Assembly (NCBI RefSeq): GCF_001612685.1
Contig: NZ_BDAY01000087.1
Location: 1-53,467 of the forward strand
From: Nocardia altamirensis NBRC 108246
GTDB taxonomy: Bacteria > Actinomycetota > Actinomycetes > Mycobacteriales > Mycobacteriaceae
Direction of reading: 5' to 3'
DNA length: 53,467 bases
Shown one piece after another: positions 1 to 9,203 of the stretch (positions are counted from its first letter, which is position 1; the number at the start of each line of letters is the position of its first letter). The notes beneath the pieces are model-generated. The model was not told the DNA's origin. It saw only the letters and a program-made list of their open reading frames with translations, and ran no database searches. The position numbers and the translations under genes were made by a program.

Positions 1-72
1 GCTGTCAGTCACGGGTTCTCTCGTTCCAGCCGGGTTGCTTGGCTGTGGTCCGGTCCAAAGATCTTGAAAGGA

Positions 73-197
73 AATCGACGGTAGTCAAATGGTGCGTGTC
101 GCAGGGCGTGTTGCAACCATTTGACTCCCGTCGATGAAGTTGATCAACCATTTCACTCCCGTCGATGGGGCGGCAACCGTTTCTCTCCCGTCAACGT
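73..197. repeat. Short repeat cluster at the left window edge
   Basis: Three direct copies of a unit reading CAACCATTTCACTCCCGTCG start near 114, 145 and 174, at 31 and 29 bp spacing. An inverted copy at 73-92 could pair with 117-136 as a 20-bp stem with one mismatch. The third copy runs up to the stop codon of the permease gene. The same unit occurs in the opposite orientation at the right edge (53388-53467), so this is a dispersed family. Bases 1-72 show nothing I recognise. Confidence 0.75.
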
Positions 198-1456
198 CAG
201 CTCATGAGGAGGAGGGTGGCTACTGCGCCGGTGGTGCCGAGGAGGGCCAGGCCGAGGCCGGTGAGGACGAAGCGCAGCATGGGGACTCGGACGTTGTGGG
301 TGCGGCAGAACTCGAGGCAGAGCAGGGTGGCGAGGGAGGCCCACGGGGTGACGATCGGGCCGATGTTGGTGCCGATCAACAGCGCAAGGAGTTGGTTGTG
401 GTTTTCCGGGGGGACGACGGCCTCGCCCGCGGTGTAGGCGGGGAGGTTGTTGGCCACGTTCGAGAGGGTGGCGCCCGCGCCTGCCGCACGGAATGCGCCT
501 ACCGCACCGGAGTCCGAGCCGATCAAGGTGTGCATGAGGTCGGAGAGACCGAGTCGGCCGAGGGTAGGGACGACGAGGAACAGGCCGACGACGAAAACCA
601 GGAGCTGCCAAGGGATCAGGGACAGGCGCAGGGACGCTCGGTCGAAGACGGCGAACGCGAGCACCGCGATGGCGGCGGCGATGGTCGCGGCGATGCCGAT
701 GCGGTCGCCGACGAAGGGGATCGCGCCGATGAACAGCAGACACGCGCCCGCGGTGGTGTAGAGCAGGGTGCGTTCCTTCGCGTTCTCCGGGCGGACCGGC
801 TCGGGCGGCAGGTACCGGTCGGTGTCACGGCGGCCGCGCCGCCAGTACCAGATCCACAGGCACAGCATGGTAGCCACGATCGAAACGAGCTGGGGCGCCC
901 ACATTTTGGTGGCGAACTCGGTGGCCGTCAGCGCGACCCGGTCGGCGGCGAGCAGGTTGGTCAGGTTGGAGACCGGGAGCAGCAGGCTCGCCGTGTTGGC
1001 GAGCCACAGCGTGGTCATGGCGAGGGGCAGCGGCGGGATGCGGGCGGGCACGGCGAGCGCGAGCATCACCGGAGTGATCAGCACCGCGGTGGTATCGAGG
1101 TTCAGCAGGATCGTGGTCGCCGACGCGAACAGCACGCACAGCAGGAACAACGCCGGATAGTAGCCACGGCCGAGGATGGCGAGCCGGTGCGCGATCACGT
1201 CGAACACCTTGGCCTGCCTGGTGAGTTCGGCGAGCACGATCACGGTGCCGAGGAACAGTAGCAGCGGTCCGATTCTGCGCATGTTGTCGGCGGCTTCCTC
1301 GCGCGGCAGCAGCCCGGTGAGCACGCACAGCAGTCCGGCGATGAGCAGCGCGATCCGCACCCAGTCCAGCACGCTCAGGCCCCAGCGGGGCCGTTCGGAC
1401 GGCGCAGCGGCACTCGACGGTGGGTTCCGTTCGGAGGAGTCGACCTGTTCGGGCAC
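197..1456 (-). CDS. SLC13/ArsB-type (ion transporter superfamily) permease
   Basis: A 419-residue integral membrane protein with about ten or more hydrophobic segments after a polar N-terminal tail of about 28 residues. The two halves carry the paired motifs usual in ArsB/NhaD/SLC13 transporters: TTILLNLDTTAVLITPVML in the first half and SNVANNLPAYTAGEA in the second. This family moves arsenite, sodium or dicarboxylates across the cytoplasmic membrane; the substrate cannot be read from sequence and no ars genes flank it. The start is taken as GTG at 1456, since the nearby ATG at 1464 is out of frame. It is divergent from the TIR-NACHT gene, with only 35 bp between the two starts, so promoter elements must overlap. 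The 3' end abuts a repeat cluster. Confidence 0.8.
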   Translation of the reverse strand: MPEQVDSSERNPPSSAAAPSERPRWGLSVLDWVRIALLIAGLLCVLTGLLPREEAADNMRRIGPLLLFLGTVIVLAELTRQAKVFDVIAHRLAILGRGYYPALFLLCVLFASATTILLNLDTTAVLITPVMLALAVPARIPPLPLAMTTLWLANTASLLLPVSNLTNLLAADRVALTATEFATKMWAPQLVSIVATMLCLWIWYWRRGRRDTDRYLPPEPVRPENAKERTLLYTTAGACLLFIGAIPFVGDRIGIAATIAAAIAVLAFAVFDRASLRLSLIPWQLLVFVVGLFLVVPTLGRLGLSDLMHTLIGSDSGAVGAFRAAGAGATLSNVANNLPAYTAGEAVVPPENHNQLLALLIGTNIGPIVTPWASLATLLCLEFCRTHNVRVPMLRFVLTGLGLALLGTTGAVATLLLMS

Positions 1457-1491
1457 ACCGCCATGCTATTGGCCTGGGCCATACTGGGTGC

Positions 1492-4400
1492 GTGACACAG
1501 CAGGGTGGGCGGCCGCGGGACTTTTTCATCAGTTACTCCCCAGCGGACGAGCGATGGGCGACGTGGCTTGCTTGGCAATTGGAGAGCGCCGGTTTCCGCA
1601 CCCTGATCCAAGCCTGGGATTTCGTGCCAGGCACCAACTTCATCGACTTCATGGACCGCGGCGTCCGCGACTCGACCGTGGTGCTCGCCATCCTCTCCGA
1701 CAACTATCTCCAATCTCGTTACGGGACAATGGAATGGCAGGCCGCATTCCGCACCGATCCCGGGAAGCTGATGCCGATCCGGATCGCCGACTGCGCATTG
1801 GAGGGCCTGCTCGCCACGCTCACCTACGTCGATCTGGTGAACGTGCCGACCGAGGAGGAGGCCCGCCGTATCCTGCTCGAGCGCGTGCGGCACCTGCATG
1901 CCGGCCGTGCGAAACCGAGCACCGAGCCCGGGTTCCCCAACGGGGCGGTACTTCCGGATCACTATGCCGAGGAGGATCGCGCAGGCACCGTCGAGTCGCC
2001 GCTGAGCAGGCGCACTCCCGTTGCCGCCCCGGTCTTTCCCGGTGCTGCGCGCCCCGACGAGCACCGCACCGGCGTCAGCGTGCTGCACGTGGCCGGGCCC
2101 CGGTTCGGCCGCGGCCTGTTCGCGCCGGACGAGCCGAGCACGGCCCGCGAACTGCAGGCCAGGATCTGGTCGAACGTCAGCCAGCTGGTCAGCAACGGCG
2201 TGCCGAAACCCGACATGATCGTGGTGACCGGCGATCTCACCGAATCCGGCCGCCCGCGCCAGGTCGACGAAGCGCTCACCTTCCTGACCGGGCTGCGGGT
2301 GCTGCTCGGACTCGAACCGGACCGGCTGATCGTGGTGCCAGGCAACCACGATGTTTCGAAGATGGCCTGCCACGCCTACTTCCTGAATTGTGAAGCGCGC
2401 GAACGCAGGCCGCAGCCGCCGTACTTCCCGAAGCTGGAGCAGTTCGCGCGGCTGTTCAGCGAGCTGTATCAGGGGCTCGATCATCTGGTGTTCGATGTCG
2501 GGCAGCCGTGGACCCTGTTCCCGATTCCCGAATTGCGGGTGGTGGTAGCGGGTTTGAACTCGACCATGGCCGCCACCCACCTGCCCGACGACGACTACGG
2601 CCGGATCGGCGAACCGCAGGCCACCTGGTTCGCCGAGCGCCTGCGTCCGTTCGAGGAGATGGGCTGGCTGCGGCTCGGCGTGGTCCGGCACGACCCGCTG
2701 CCGGGAACCGCTGCGTCGCCCCATGATCCGGCGCTGTTACGTGACGCCGACACGCTGTCGCGGTTGCTCGGCGGGCGGCTCAACCTGCTGCTGCACGGCC
2801 CGGGTCCCGGTGGGCTGCACCTGGATCGGTTGGACGACAAGCTACCCGTGCTGCCCGCTGCCGCGGCGGGCCGCGACGAAATCATCCACTTCACCGCGGA
2901 GGGCCTCTCCCGATTCTCCGCGACCTCGGCGCCGGCCGGGGCACCCATCGCGAGCCTGGCCCAGCCGTGGTCGAATGCCGTTGCTGCACTGGCTTCGCAC
3001 GCCAAGCACGAACTCACCGCCGCGGAGGAGCACGAAGAGCCGCCCGTCGAAACGCCAGCCATCATCGACCCGCACGGCAGGCTGCTCGAGCGGGTGGCCG
3101 AGGTGTGCGAAACCAGGCACGAGGGCGCCAAGATCCGCCGCGTCGAGTCCGATCCGCCGCATCTGATCATCACCCATCAGCGCGACGAGGTCACCGCGCA
3201 GTGGCGGGTCGGCGTGCACGTCGGCGACATGACGCGACAGGTGGTCGAGAACTTCCTCGGCAACGAGCCGGAATACGGCTCCGAACTCGTCTATCGCGGT
3301 GCGCCACCGCCGCGTTCGCTGCGCGAGGAGGCGGCAAGCCATGGGCTGCGAGTGCGCAGCTTCACCGAGTTCCAGGGCCTGCTCGATCTGGACGACTATC
3401 TCGCCAAACAGGTGGACCGGCTGCGTACCGACCGCCGTTACCCGCCGGATCTCTATGTCCCGCAACGCTTCCGGATACTCGAACACGGCGACCAGCTGAT
3501 CCGCGACGATCTCGTCGCCGAACTGCTGCGCCTGGTCGCCGCGGATCACGGCCGATTCGTACTGGTGCTCGGCGATTTCGGGCGCGGTAAGACCTTCGCC
3601 CTGCACGAGCTCGCCCGCCGGATCACCGAAACCAGGCCAGCGCTGATCCCGATCCTCATCGAGCTGCGCACCCTGGACAAGACCCATTCGGTGGACGGCC
3701 TGGTCGCCGCGCACCTGGCCAACCACGGCGAGGACCGAATCGATCTGAAGGCGTTGCGCTACATGCTCCGTGAGGGACGGGTGGTGCTGCTGTTCGACGG
3801 CTTCGACGAGCTGGTCACCCGGATCAGCTACGAGTTCGCCGCAGACCACCTGGAAACTCTGCTGCAGGCCGCGGTCGGCAAGGCCAAAATCATTGTGGCG
3901 AGCCGTACTCAGCACTTCGAGTCGCGGTCGCAGGTGTTGACCGCGCTCGGCGAGCGGGTCGGCATGCTGCAGGATCGGCGCATCCTCAACATCGAGGAGT
4001 TCGCGCCAGCACAGGTGCACGCCTTCCTCACTAACCGCTACGGCGGCGACAGCGAGCGCGCCGATGCCAGGATGCGGTTGATCACCGGCATCCAGGATCT
4101 GCTCGGGCTGGCGCAGAACCCGCGCATGCTCAGCTTCATCGCGGACCTGGACGAGCGGCGGCTGCGGGCAGCGGCGGGCGCCAAGCAGACGGTGGGCGCG
4201 GCAGGTCTGTATCGGGAGATCCTCGAATCCTGGCTTGCGTACGAGACGGACCGCACCGCGACCACCGCAGGCTCGATGCCCGGCCTGCGGCTGCACGAAT
4301 TGTGGCTCGCGGTCACGGCTTTCGCGTTGCGCATCTGGGAGACCGGCGAACCATATCTGCGGCTGGCCGAGTTGACCGATGTGGCACAGCATCTCGTCGA

Positions 4401-7230
4401 GATGACCGGCTCCAATCGAATGTCGGTGCAGCAGTCCGCACATGCCATCGGGTCGGGGAGCCTGCTGGTGCGCACCGACGACAACCTGTTCGGCTTCATC
4501 CACTCGTCAGTGACGGAATGGCTTGTCGCCAACCACATTGCCGAGCAGTTCGCGGCGGGTGTGAGTGCGCCTGCGCAGCTCGCGCACGCGCCGCTGTCTC
4601 AGCTGTCCATCGACTTCCTGTGCGACCTGGCTGATGTCCGGCTCGCCCGCGCCTGGGCCGACCAGGTGCTGGACGATCCGGTCGCCGACGAGGCCTCCCG
4701 GACCAACGCCATCCGGCTGACCACCCGGCTGCGCACCGCACCGACCGCCGACCTGCGCGGTGCGAGCCTGGCCGGGGAGGACCTGTCCTACCGCGACATG
4801 CAGGAGGTGGACCTGACCGGCGCGGACCTGACCGGCGCCCGCCTGGTCGGGGTCAACCTGGACCGCGCGGTGCTGCACGGCGCCCGGTTGGTCGGCGCGC
4901 GGCTCGATGAGGCGAGCCTGGTCAACGCGGACCTGACCGACGCCGATTTCACCAGGGCCCGACTGGCGCGCACCAACCTGACCGCCGCGCGTGGGCCGGG
5001 CAGTCGCTGGACGCGGGCGGCGTTGCTGAACGTCACCGGCATGCCGATGGGCACCGACCTGCGTGGCGCGGCCGTGGTGCCAGGAACGGTGGCGCGCACC
5101 GAATTCGCGCCTGCCGCGGTCGGTGTCCGGCACGGCTTCCACGCCCGCCACGGCCGGTTGCCGCAACCGCTGGCCTACAGTCCGGACGGCGGCACCCTGG
5201 CCGTCGGCAGCGACGACGGCGGCGTGCTGATCTGTGACACCGAGACGGGCCTGCCGCTGCGCACGCTGCTGGGACATCGGGCCCGCTCGTTCGCGGTCGC
5301 CTACACCGACACCGTGCTGATCAGCGGGTCCAGCGACGGCACCGTCGACATCTGGGACGCCCAAAGCGGCGAGGTGCGCCGAATCCTGCAGGGGCACAGC
5401 GAATGGCCGTGGCCGGTGGTGCTGAACCGCGCCGGTGATCTGCTCGCCACCGGCGACGCGGAAGGCACGTTGCGGATCTGGTCGCTGCCGAGCGGCGACC
5501 TGCTGCATGCGTGTGTTCCGGACGGCGGCCGGGAGTTGATCTACAGCTTGGCCTTTCACGACGGTGTGCTCGCCGCCGCCTACCGCGACGGCGCGGTCCG
5601 GCTGTGGGATGTCGAAACCGGTCGCGAGCGTGGTGAATTCGTCGGGTCGCCCGGCGCGGTGTTCCGGATCGCGTTCGATCCGACGGGCACCTTGCTCGCG
5701 GTCGGTGGTGGCGGCGGCACGGTCGCGCTGTGGGATCCGGTGCGCTGCGAACGGATTCGCGACCTGCCCGGTCACACCGGACGGGTCTACACGCTGGCGT
5801 TCCATCCGCGGCTTCCGCTGTTGGCGAGCGGGGATACCCATGGCGGACTGCGCATCTGGAACACCGAGACGGGTGCGTGTGAGCATGCACCGGCCGACCA
5901 CGGCGCGGCCATCTACTGGGTGGCCTTCGATCCGACCGGCGACCTGCTCGCCTCCGGTGACAGTGCCGGGCTGCTGTGCCTGCGCGACAGCGCGACCGCG
6001 GAACTGCGGCACCGGATCACCGCGCACACCGGATCGATCTGGCCGTTCGCGTTCCGGCCGGACGGCGGCCAGCTCGCCGTCACCGACGACCAATTCACCA
6101 CGCGGCTCTGGGATCCCGCCACCGGGACGTCGAAACACGTCCTGGTCGGGCACGGCAGGCAGGTCAAGTCGGTGACCTTCAACGCGGACGGCAGCCTGCT
6201 GGCGGCCTGCGGCAACGACGGCGTGGTGCGATTGTGGGATCCGATGACGGGCAGCCTGATTCGGCGCTTGGTCGGCAGCGAGGATCGGCTGCTCACCTTC
6301 GAGTCGGCGCTGTTCAGCGGGAAGCAGCCCAATCAGCTCGGCCTGGTCGGCAACGACGGACGGCTGAGTCTGTTCGATCTCGACGGCGATCTGTACCAGC
6401 GGCATATCAACGTCGAGTCCGCACCGGTCTGGGCGATCGCCTTCGATCCGCAGGACCGCTACGTGGCCACCGCCAACGACGACGACACCGTGATCATCTG
6501 GATGCGCACCACCGGCGCGCTGCACGCGGTGTGCGGCGAACATCGGGGACGGGTGCGGTCGATCGCTTTCAGCGCCGACGGCAGCCTGATGGCCACCGGC
6601 TGCGACGACTCGGTGGTGCGGGTCTGGGACGTCGAGTCCGGCGAGTTCCTGCGGGAAATGCGCGGGCACAGCGATCGCGTGTACACCGTGGTGTTCTGCG
6701 GTGACCGGCTCGCCAGCGTTTCCTGGGACACGACGGTGCGGCTCTGGGATGTCGCGACCGGTGCGAGCCTGCACGAGTTGACCAGGCATGCCGGGCGGCT
6801 GTGGGCGGCGGCGGTCGATCCGGCGAGCGGGCTGCTCGCCACCGCGGGTGACGATCTGGTGATTCGCCTGTGGGACATGGCAACCGGGCGACATCTGCAC
6901 ACGATGGAGGGCCACAAGCGGCGGGTGTGGTCGCTGGCCTTCCATCCGTCCGGGCGGCTGCTGGCCAGCGGTGGCGACGACGGCAACACGATCCTGTGGA
7001 CGGTGCCTGGCGGCGACCACCTGGACGCGCAGGCCGCGCCGGCCATTCGGGCGGAGCTGCTGGGTCTGCCGGAGGGGTGGGCGGCGATCGCGCCGGACGG
7101 CCGGTACAAGTTCGAGGGCAACACGGCGGGCCAGTTCTGGCAGGTGATCGGCATGTCGCGGTTCGAGTCGGGGGAGCTGGATCCCTACCTCGAGGACGTC
7201 GGGCAGCTGCCGCCGGAGGCGCCGTTCTGA
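1492..7230 (+). CDS. Giant TIR / metallophosphoesterase-like / NACHT / pentapeptide / WD40 protein
   Basis: A 1912-residue protein. Domains in order: TIR (about 10-135, starting DFFISYSPAD; Glu81 in TMEWQ lies where the NADase glutamate is expected); metallophosphoesterase-like fold (195-470) keeping GD (247-248) and GNHD (284-287) but lacking DxH and GHxH; an alpha/beta linker (525-680); NACHT NTPase (about 685-910) with Walker A GDFGRGKT at 694-701 and Walker B LLFDGFDEL at 766-774; a helical region; pentapeptide repeats (1086-1195); about 15 WD40 repeats (1222-1850); and a C-terminal cap with DGRYKFEGN. The start is GTG at 1492: the ATG at 1420 adds 24 unsupported residues and lies inside the divergent permease gene. 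Such STAND proteins are sensors, and TIR domains often degrade NAD, so an immune or conflict role is plausible but inferred. No partner gene adjoins it. Confidence 0.9.
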   Translation: MTQQGGRPRDFFISYSPADERWATWLAWQLESAGFRTLIQAWDFVPGTNFIDFMDRGVRDSTVVLAILSDNYLQSRYGTMEWQAAFRTDPGKLMPIRIADCALEGLLATLTYVDLVNVPTEEEARRILLERVRHLHAGRAKPSTEPGFPNGAVLPDHYAEEDRAGTVESPLSRRTPVAAPVFPGAARPDEHRTGVSVLHVAGPRFGRGLFAPDEPSTARELQARIWSNVSQLVSNGVPKPDMIVVTGDLTESGRPRQVDEALTFLTGLRVLLGLEPDRLIVVPGNHDVSKMACHAYFLNCEARERRPQPPYFPKLEQFARLFSELYQGLDHLVFDVGQPWTLFPIPELRVVVAGLNSTMAATHLPDDDYGRIGEPQATWFAERLRPFEEMGWLRLGVVRHDPLPGTAASPHDPALLRDADTLSRLLGGRLNLLLHGPGPGGLHLDRLDDKLPVLPAAAAGRDEIIHFTAEGLSRFSATSAPAGAPIASLAQPWSNAVAALASHAKHELTAAEEHEEPPVETPAIIDPHGRLLERVAEVCETRHEGAKIRRVESDPPHLIITHQRDEVTAQWRVGVHVGDMTRQVVENFLGNEPEYGSELVYRGAPPPRSLREEAASHGLRVRSFTEFQGLLDLDDYLAKQVDRLRTDRRYPPDLYVPQRFRILEHGDQLIRDDLVAELLRLVAADHGRFVLVLGDFGRGKTFALHELARRITETRPALIPILIELRTLDKTHSVDGLVAAHLANHGEDRIDLKALRYMLREGRVVLLFDGFDELVTRISYEFAADHLETLLQAAVGKAKIIVASRTQHFESRSQVLTALGERVGMLQDRRILNIEEFAPAQVHAFLTNRYGGDSERADARMRLITGIQDLLGLAQNPRMLSFIADLDERRLRAAAGAKQTVGAAGLYREILESWLAYETDRTATTAGSMPGLRLHELWLAVTAFALRIWETGEPYLRLAELTDVAQHLVEMTGSNRMSVQQSAHAIGSGSLLVRTDDNLFGFIHSSVTEWLVANHIAEQFAAGVSAPAQLAHAPLSQLSIDFLCDLADVRLARAWADQVLDDPVADEASRTNAIRLTTRLRTAPTADLRGASLAGEDLSYRDMQEVDLTGADLTGARLVGVNLDRAVLHGARLVGARLDEASLVNADLTDADFTRARLARTNLTAARGPGSRWTRAALLNVTGMPMGTDLRGAAVVPGTVARTEFAPAAVGVRHGFHARHGRLPQPLAYSPDGGTLAVGSDDGGVLICDTETGLPLRTLLGHRARSFAVAYTDTVLISGSSDGTVDIWDAQSGEVRRILQGHSEWPWPVVLNRAGDLLATGDAEGTLRIWSLPSGDLLHACVPDGGRELIYSLAFHDGVLAAAYRDGAVRLWDVETGRERGEFVGSPGAVFRIAFDPTGTLLAVGGGGGTVALWDPVRCERIRDLPGHTGRVYTLAFHPRLPLLASGDTHGGLRIWNTETGACEHAPADHGAAIYWVAFDPTGDLLASGDSAGLLCLRDSATAELRHRITAHTGSIWPFAFRPDGGQLAVTDDQFTTRLWDPATGTSKHVLVGHGRQVKSVTFNADGSLLAACGNDGVVRLWDPMTGSLIRRLVGSEDRLLTFESALFSGKQPNQLGLVGNDGRLSLFDLDGDLYQRHINVESAPVWAIAFDPQDRYVATANDDDTVIIWMRTTGALHAVCGEHRGRVRSIAFSADGSLMATGCDDSVVRVWDVESGEFLREMRGHSDRVYTVVFCGDRLASVSWDTTVRLWDVATGASLHELTRHAGRLWAAAVDPASGLLATAGDDLVIRLWDMATGRHLHTMEGHKRRVWSLAFHPSGRLLASGGDDGNTILWTVPGGDHLDAQAAPAIRAELLGLPEGWAAIAPDGRYKFEGNTAGQFWQVIGMSRFESGELDPYLEDVGQLPPEAPF

Positions 7231-7377
7231 GTTCCCACGGCCACCGGGGCCGCCCGCGTCTATGCTGAAAATACCGGTGTCGCAGGGGAATCAGCGCTAT
7301 CGGTCAGGCGGTCGACGACACGTCCTGAGAGAAAGATAGTGTCCTTCTTGCAACGTTCCCGTGTGAGGAGATTCGCC

Positions 7378-7929
7378 ATGGTCGAGAAGGAGCAGTCGGC
7401 TTCGGCCGACGCCACCGCGCTGCGGACCGAGCACTATGCGCCCGAGCAGGCATTGGCGCTGTTCGACAGCCTGCCCGCGGTCCTGGCGGACGAGATCACG
7501 ACCGGACGCTGGCAGGGCGACGAGGTCGACACCGGGCATCCCTTCGCAGGCGTACTCGTCGCGTCGGGGTGGTATGGCAAGCAGTTCGACGATGTCGACA
7601 CCGTGCATCCGCTGCTGTTCGCCACCGGGGCAGGCGAGATCTTCCCGGTCGACCCGCGTCGCGTTCCGCTCGGGCTCGCAGGCAAGGTGCCGGTCGCCGG
7701 CATCCAAGCAGGCAAGCGGCTGCTGCCGCTGCTGCGTCCCGTGCTGCGCACCGGCAAGCCGACGGCGCGGTTGCGCAACGTGGAATACCGCGGGGTCAGC
7801 AGCGCCGCGATGATCTACGACCACCTGCCGATCATCGATCACTTCCGGCGCGTCGACGAGCGCACGTTGCTCGGCGTGATGGACATGCGCGGCTTGGCAG
7901 AGCCGTATTTCTTTCTCCTGCATCAGTAA
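7378..7929 (+). CDS. GXWXG / DUF4334-type protein
   Basis: A 183-residue soluble protein. The TGRWQGDEVDTGHPF segment near residues 40-55 matches the GXWXG motif, and the second half (PTARLRNVEYRGVSS through LPIIDHFRRVDE) looks like DUF4334, the usual partner domain. The biochemical role of this family is not established; members are often described only as conserved actinobacterial proteins. The start is ATG 7378, preceded by GAGGAG at 7 nt; an upstream GTG at 7339 would add 13 residues. It is followed after 38 bp by an FAD monooxygenase on the same strand, so the pair probably forms an operon. A TATGCT sequence near 7261 could be the -10 element. Confidence 0.75.
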   Translation: MVEKEQSASADATALRTEHYAPEQALALFDSLPAVLADEITTGRWQGDEVDTGHPFAGVLVASGWYGKQFDDVDTVHPLLFATGAGEIFPVDPRRVPLGLAGKVPVAGIQAGKRLLPLLRPVLRTGKPTARLRNVEYRGVSSAAMIYDHLPIIDHFRRVDERTLLGVMDMRGLAEPYFFLLHQ

Positions 7930-7967
7930 TCCGCCGCTCGCCGGCGGGCGAACGAGGAGGACAGAAG

Positions 7968-9203
7968 ATGGAGCGCACTACCTGCCTGGTGGTCGGCGGC
8001 GGCCCAGCCGGGATGATCCTCGCACTGCTGCTGGCGCGCGCCGGAGTCGACGTCACCGTGCTGGAGAAACACAACGACTTCCTGCGCGACTTCCGTGGTG
8101 ACACAGTCCATCCCACCACTCTCGACCTGCTCGACGAGCTCGGGCTCGGCGCGGAATTCGCGAAGTTGTCCGCGCGCAAGGTCGACCAGATCGCGTTGCC
8201 GACCACCTCGGGGCTGCAGACGCTCGCCTTGCTGAAAGACCTGCCAGGCAAACACAAATACATCGCCATGGTGCCGCAGTGGGATCTGCTCGACCTGCTC
8301 GCGCGGGCCGCCGACAAGGAGCCGAGCTTCCATCTGCGGATGAATACCGAAGCGACCGAACCGCTGTGGTCGGCGGGCAAGGTCGCCGGTGTCGTCTATC
8401 GGACCGCCGACGGCGCTACAGGTGAGATCAACGCCGACCTCACCGTCGCCTGCGACGGCCGCTCATCGGTACTGCGCGCCGCCGCCGGTCTGCCGTCGCG
8501 GAGTTGGCCGACACCGATGGATGTGTGGTGGTTCCGCATGCCGCGCAACGACACCGATCCCGCGGGTGTCATCCCGATCGTCACCGCACACCGTGCCGCA
8601 GCCCTGCTCGACCGCGGCGACTACTGGCAGGTCGCCACCCTCATCGCCAAAGGCACCGACGAGGTCGCCAGACGCGGGCCGGTCGACGAGATCATGCGCA
8701 GCATGGCCGACGCGGTGCCCTGGTTGCGTGATCGCGTCGACGCCCTCACCAGCTGGGACGAGGTCAAACTGCTCGACGTCAAACTCGACCGCCTCACCAC
8801 CTGGTACACCGTCGGCATGCTCTGCATCGGCGACGCCGCCCACGCCATGTCGCCGGTCGCAGGCGTCGGCATCAACCTCGCCGTCCAGGACGCGGTCGCC
8901 GCCGCCAGAATCCTTGCCGCCCCGCTCCTTTCGGGGACCGTCAGCACCCGCGACCTGGCGCGTGTGCAACGCCGCCGCGCATTGCCGACCGCGGTAACCC
9001 AAGGGATACAACGCTTCCTACACGCCAGAGCGATCCGCCCGGCCCTCGAAGGCACCATCGATATCGCCAACTCCCCACAGGCGCCGCTGCCTGTCCGAAT
9101 ACTCCGCCGAATTCCGGTGATACGCAGCATCCCGCCGTTCCTCGTCGCGCGCGGCATCCTGCCAGAACACGCCCCAGACTTCGCACGGCGCAGTACGTAT
9201 TGA
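7968..9203 (+). CDS. FAD-dependent aromatic-hydroxylase-like monooxygenase
   Basis: A 411-residue flavoprotein of the p-hydroxybenzoate hydroxylase fold. The N-terminal GGGPAGMILALLLARAG is the dinucleotide-binding GxGxxG site, LEKH marks the ribose-binding acid, and GDAAHAMSPVAGVGIN (about residues 285-300) is the family GD motif that contacts FAD. The length is typical of short members that lack the thioredoxin-like C-terminal domain. The substrate is unknown; the preceding GXWXG gene is a likely partner. AACGAGGAGGA lies upstream of the ATG. Oddly, the last 15 codons and the stop lie inside the first copy of a 62-bp unit that is repeated downstream, so the C-terminus (ILPEHAPDFARRSTY) may be a late addition or the source of the array. 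Confidence 0.85.
   Translation: MERTTCLVVGGGPAGMILALLLARAGVDVTVLEKHNDFLRDFRGDTVHPTTLDLLDELGLGAEFAKLSARKVDQIALPTTSGLQTLALLKDLPGKHKYIAMVPQWDLLDLLARAADKEPSFHLRMNTEATEPLWSAGKVAGVVYRTADGATGEINADLTVACDGRSSVLRAAAGLPSRSWPTPMDVWWFRMPRNDTDPAGVIPIVTAHRAAALLDRGDYWQVATLIAKGTDEVARRGPVDEIMRSMADAVPWLRDRVDALTSWDEVKLLDVKLDRLTTWYTVGMLCIGDAAHAMSPVAGVGINLAVQDAVAAARILAAPLLSGTVSTRDLARVQRRRALPTAVTQGIQRFLHARAIRPALEGTIDIANSPQAPLPVRILRRIPVIRSIPPFLVARGILPEHAPDFARRSTY

Noticed and set aside
134..1261. 375-codon plus-strand ORF opposite the permease
   Set aside because: It is a highly charged, repetitive product antisense to a clear membrane protein.
2842..7020. Long minus-strand ORFs (553 and 837 codons) opposite the TIR-NACHT gene
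   Set aside because: They are GC-rich antisense shadows of a clearly coding strand. Their products are His/Gln/Arg/Gly-rich with no domains.
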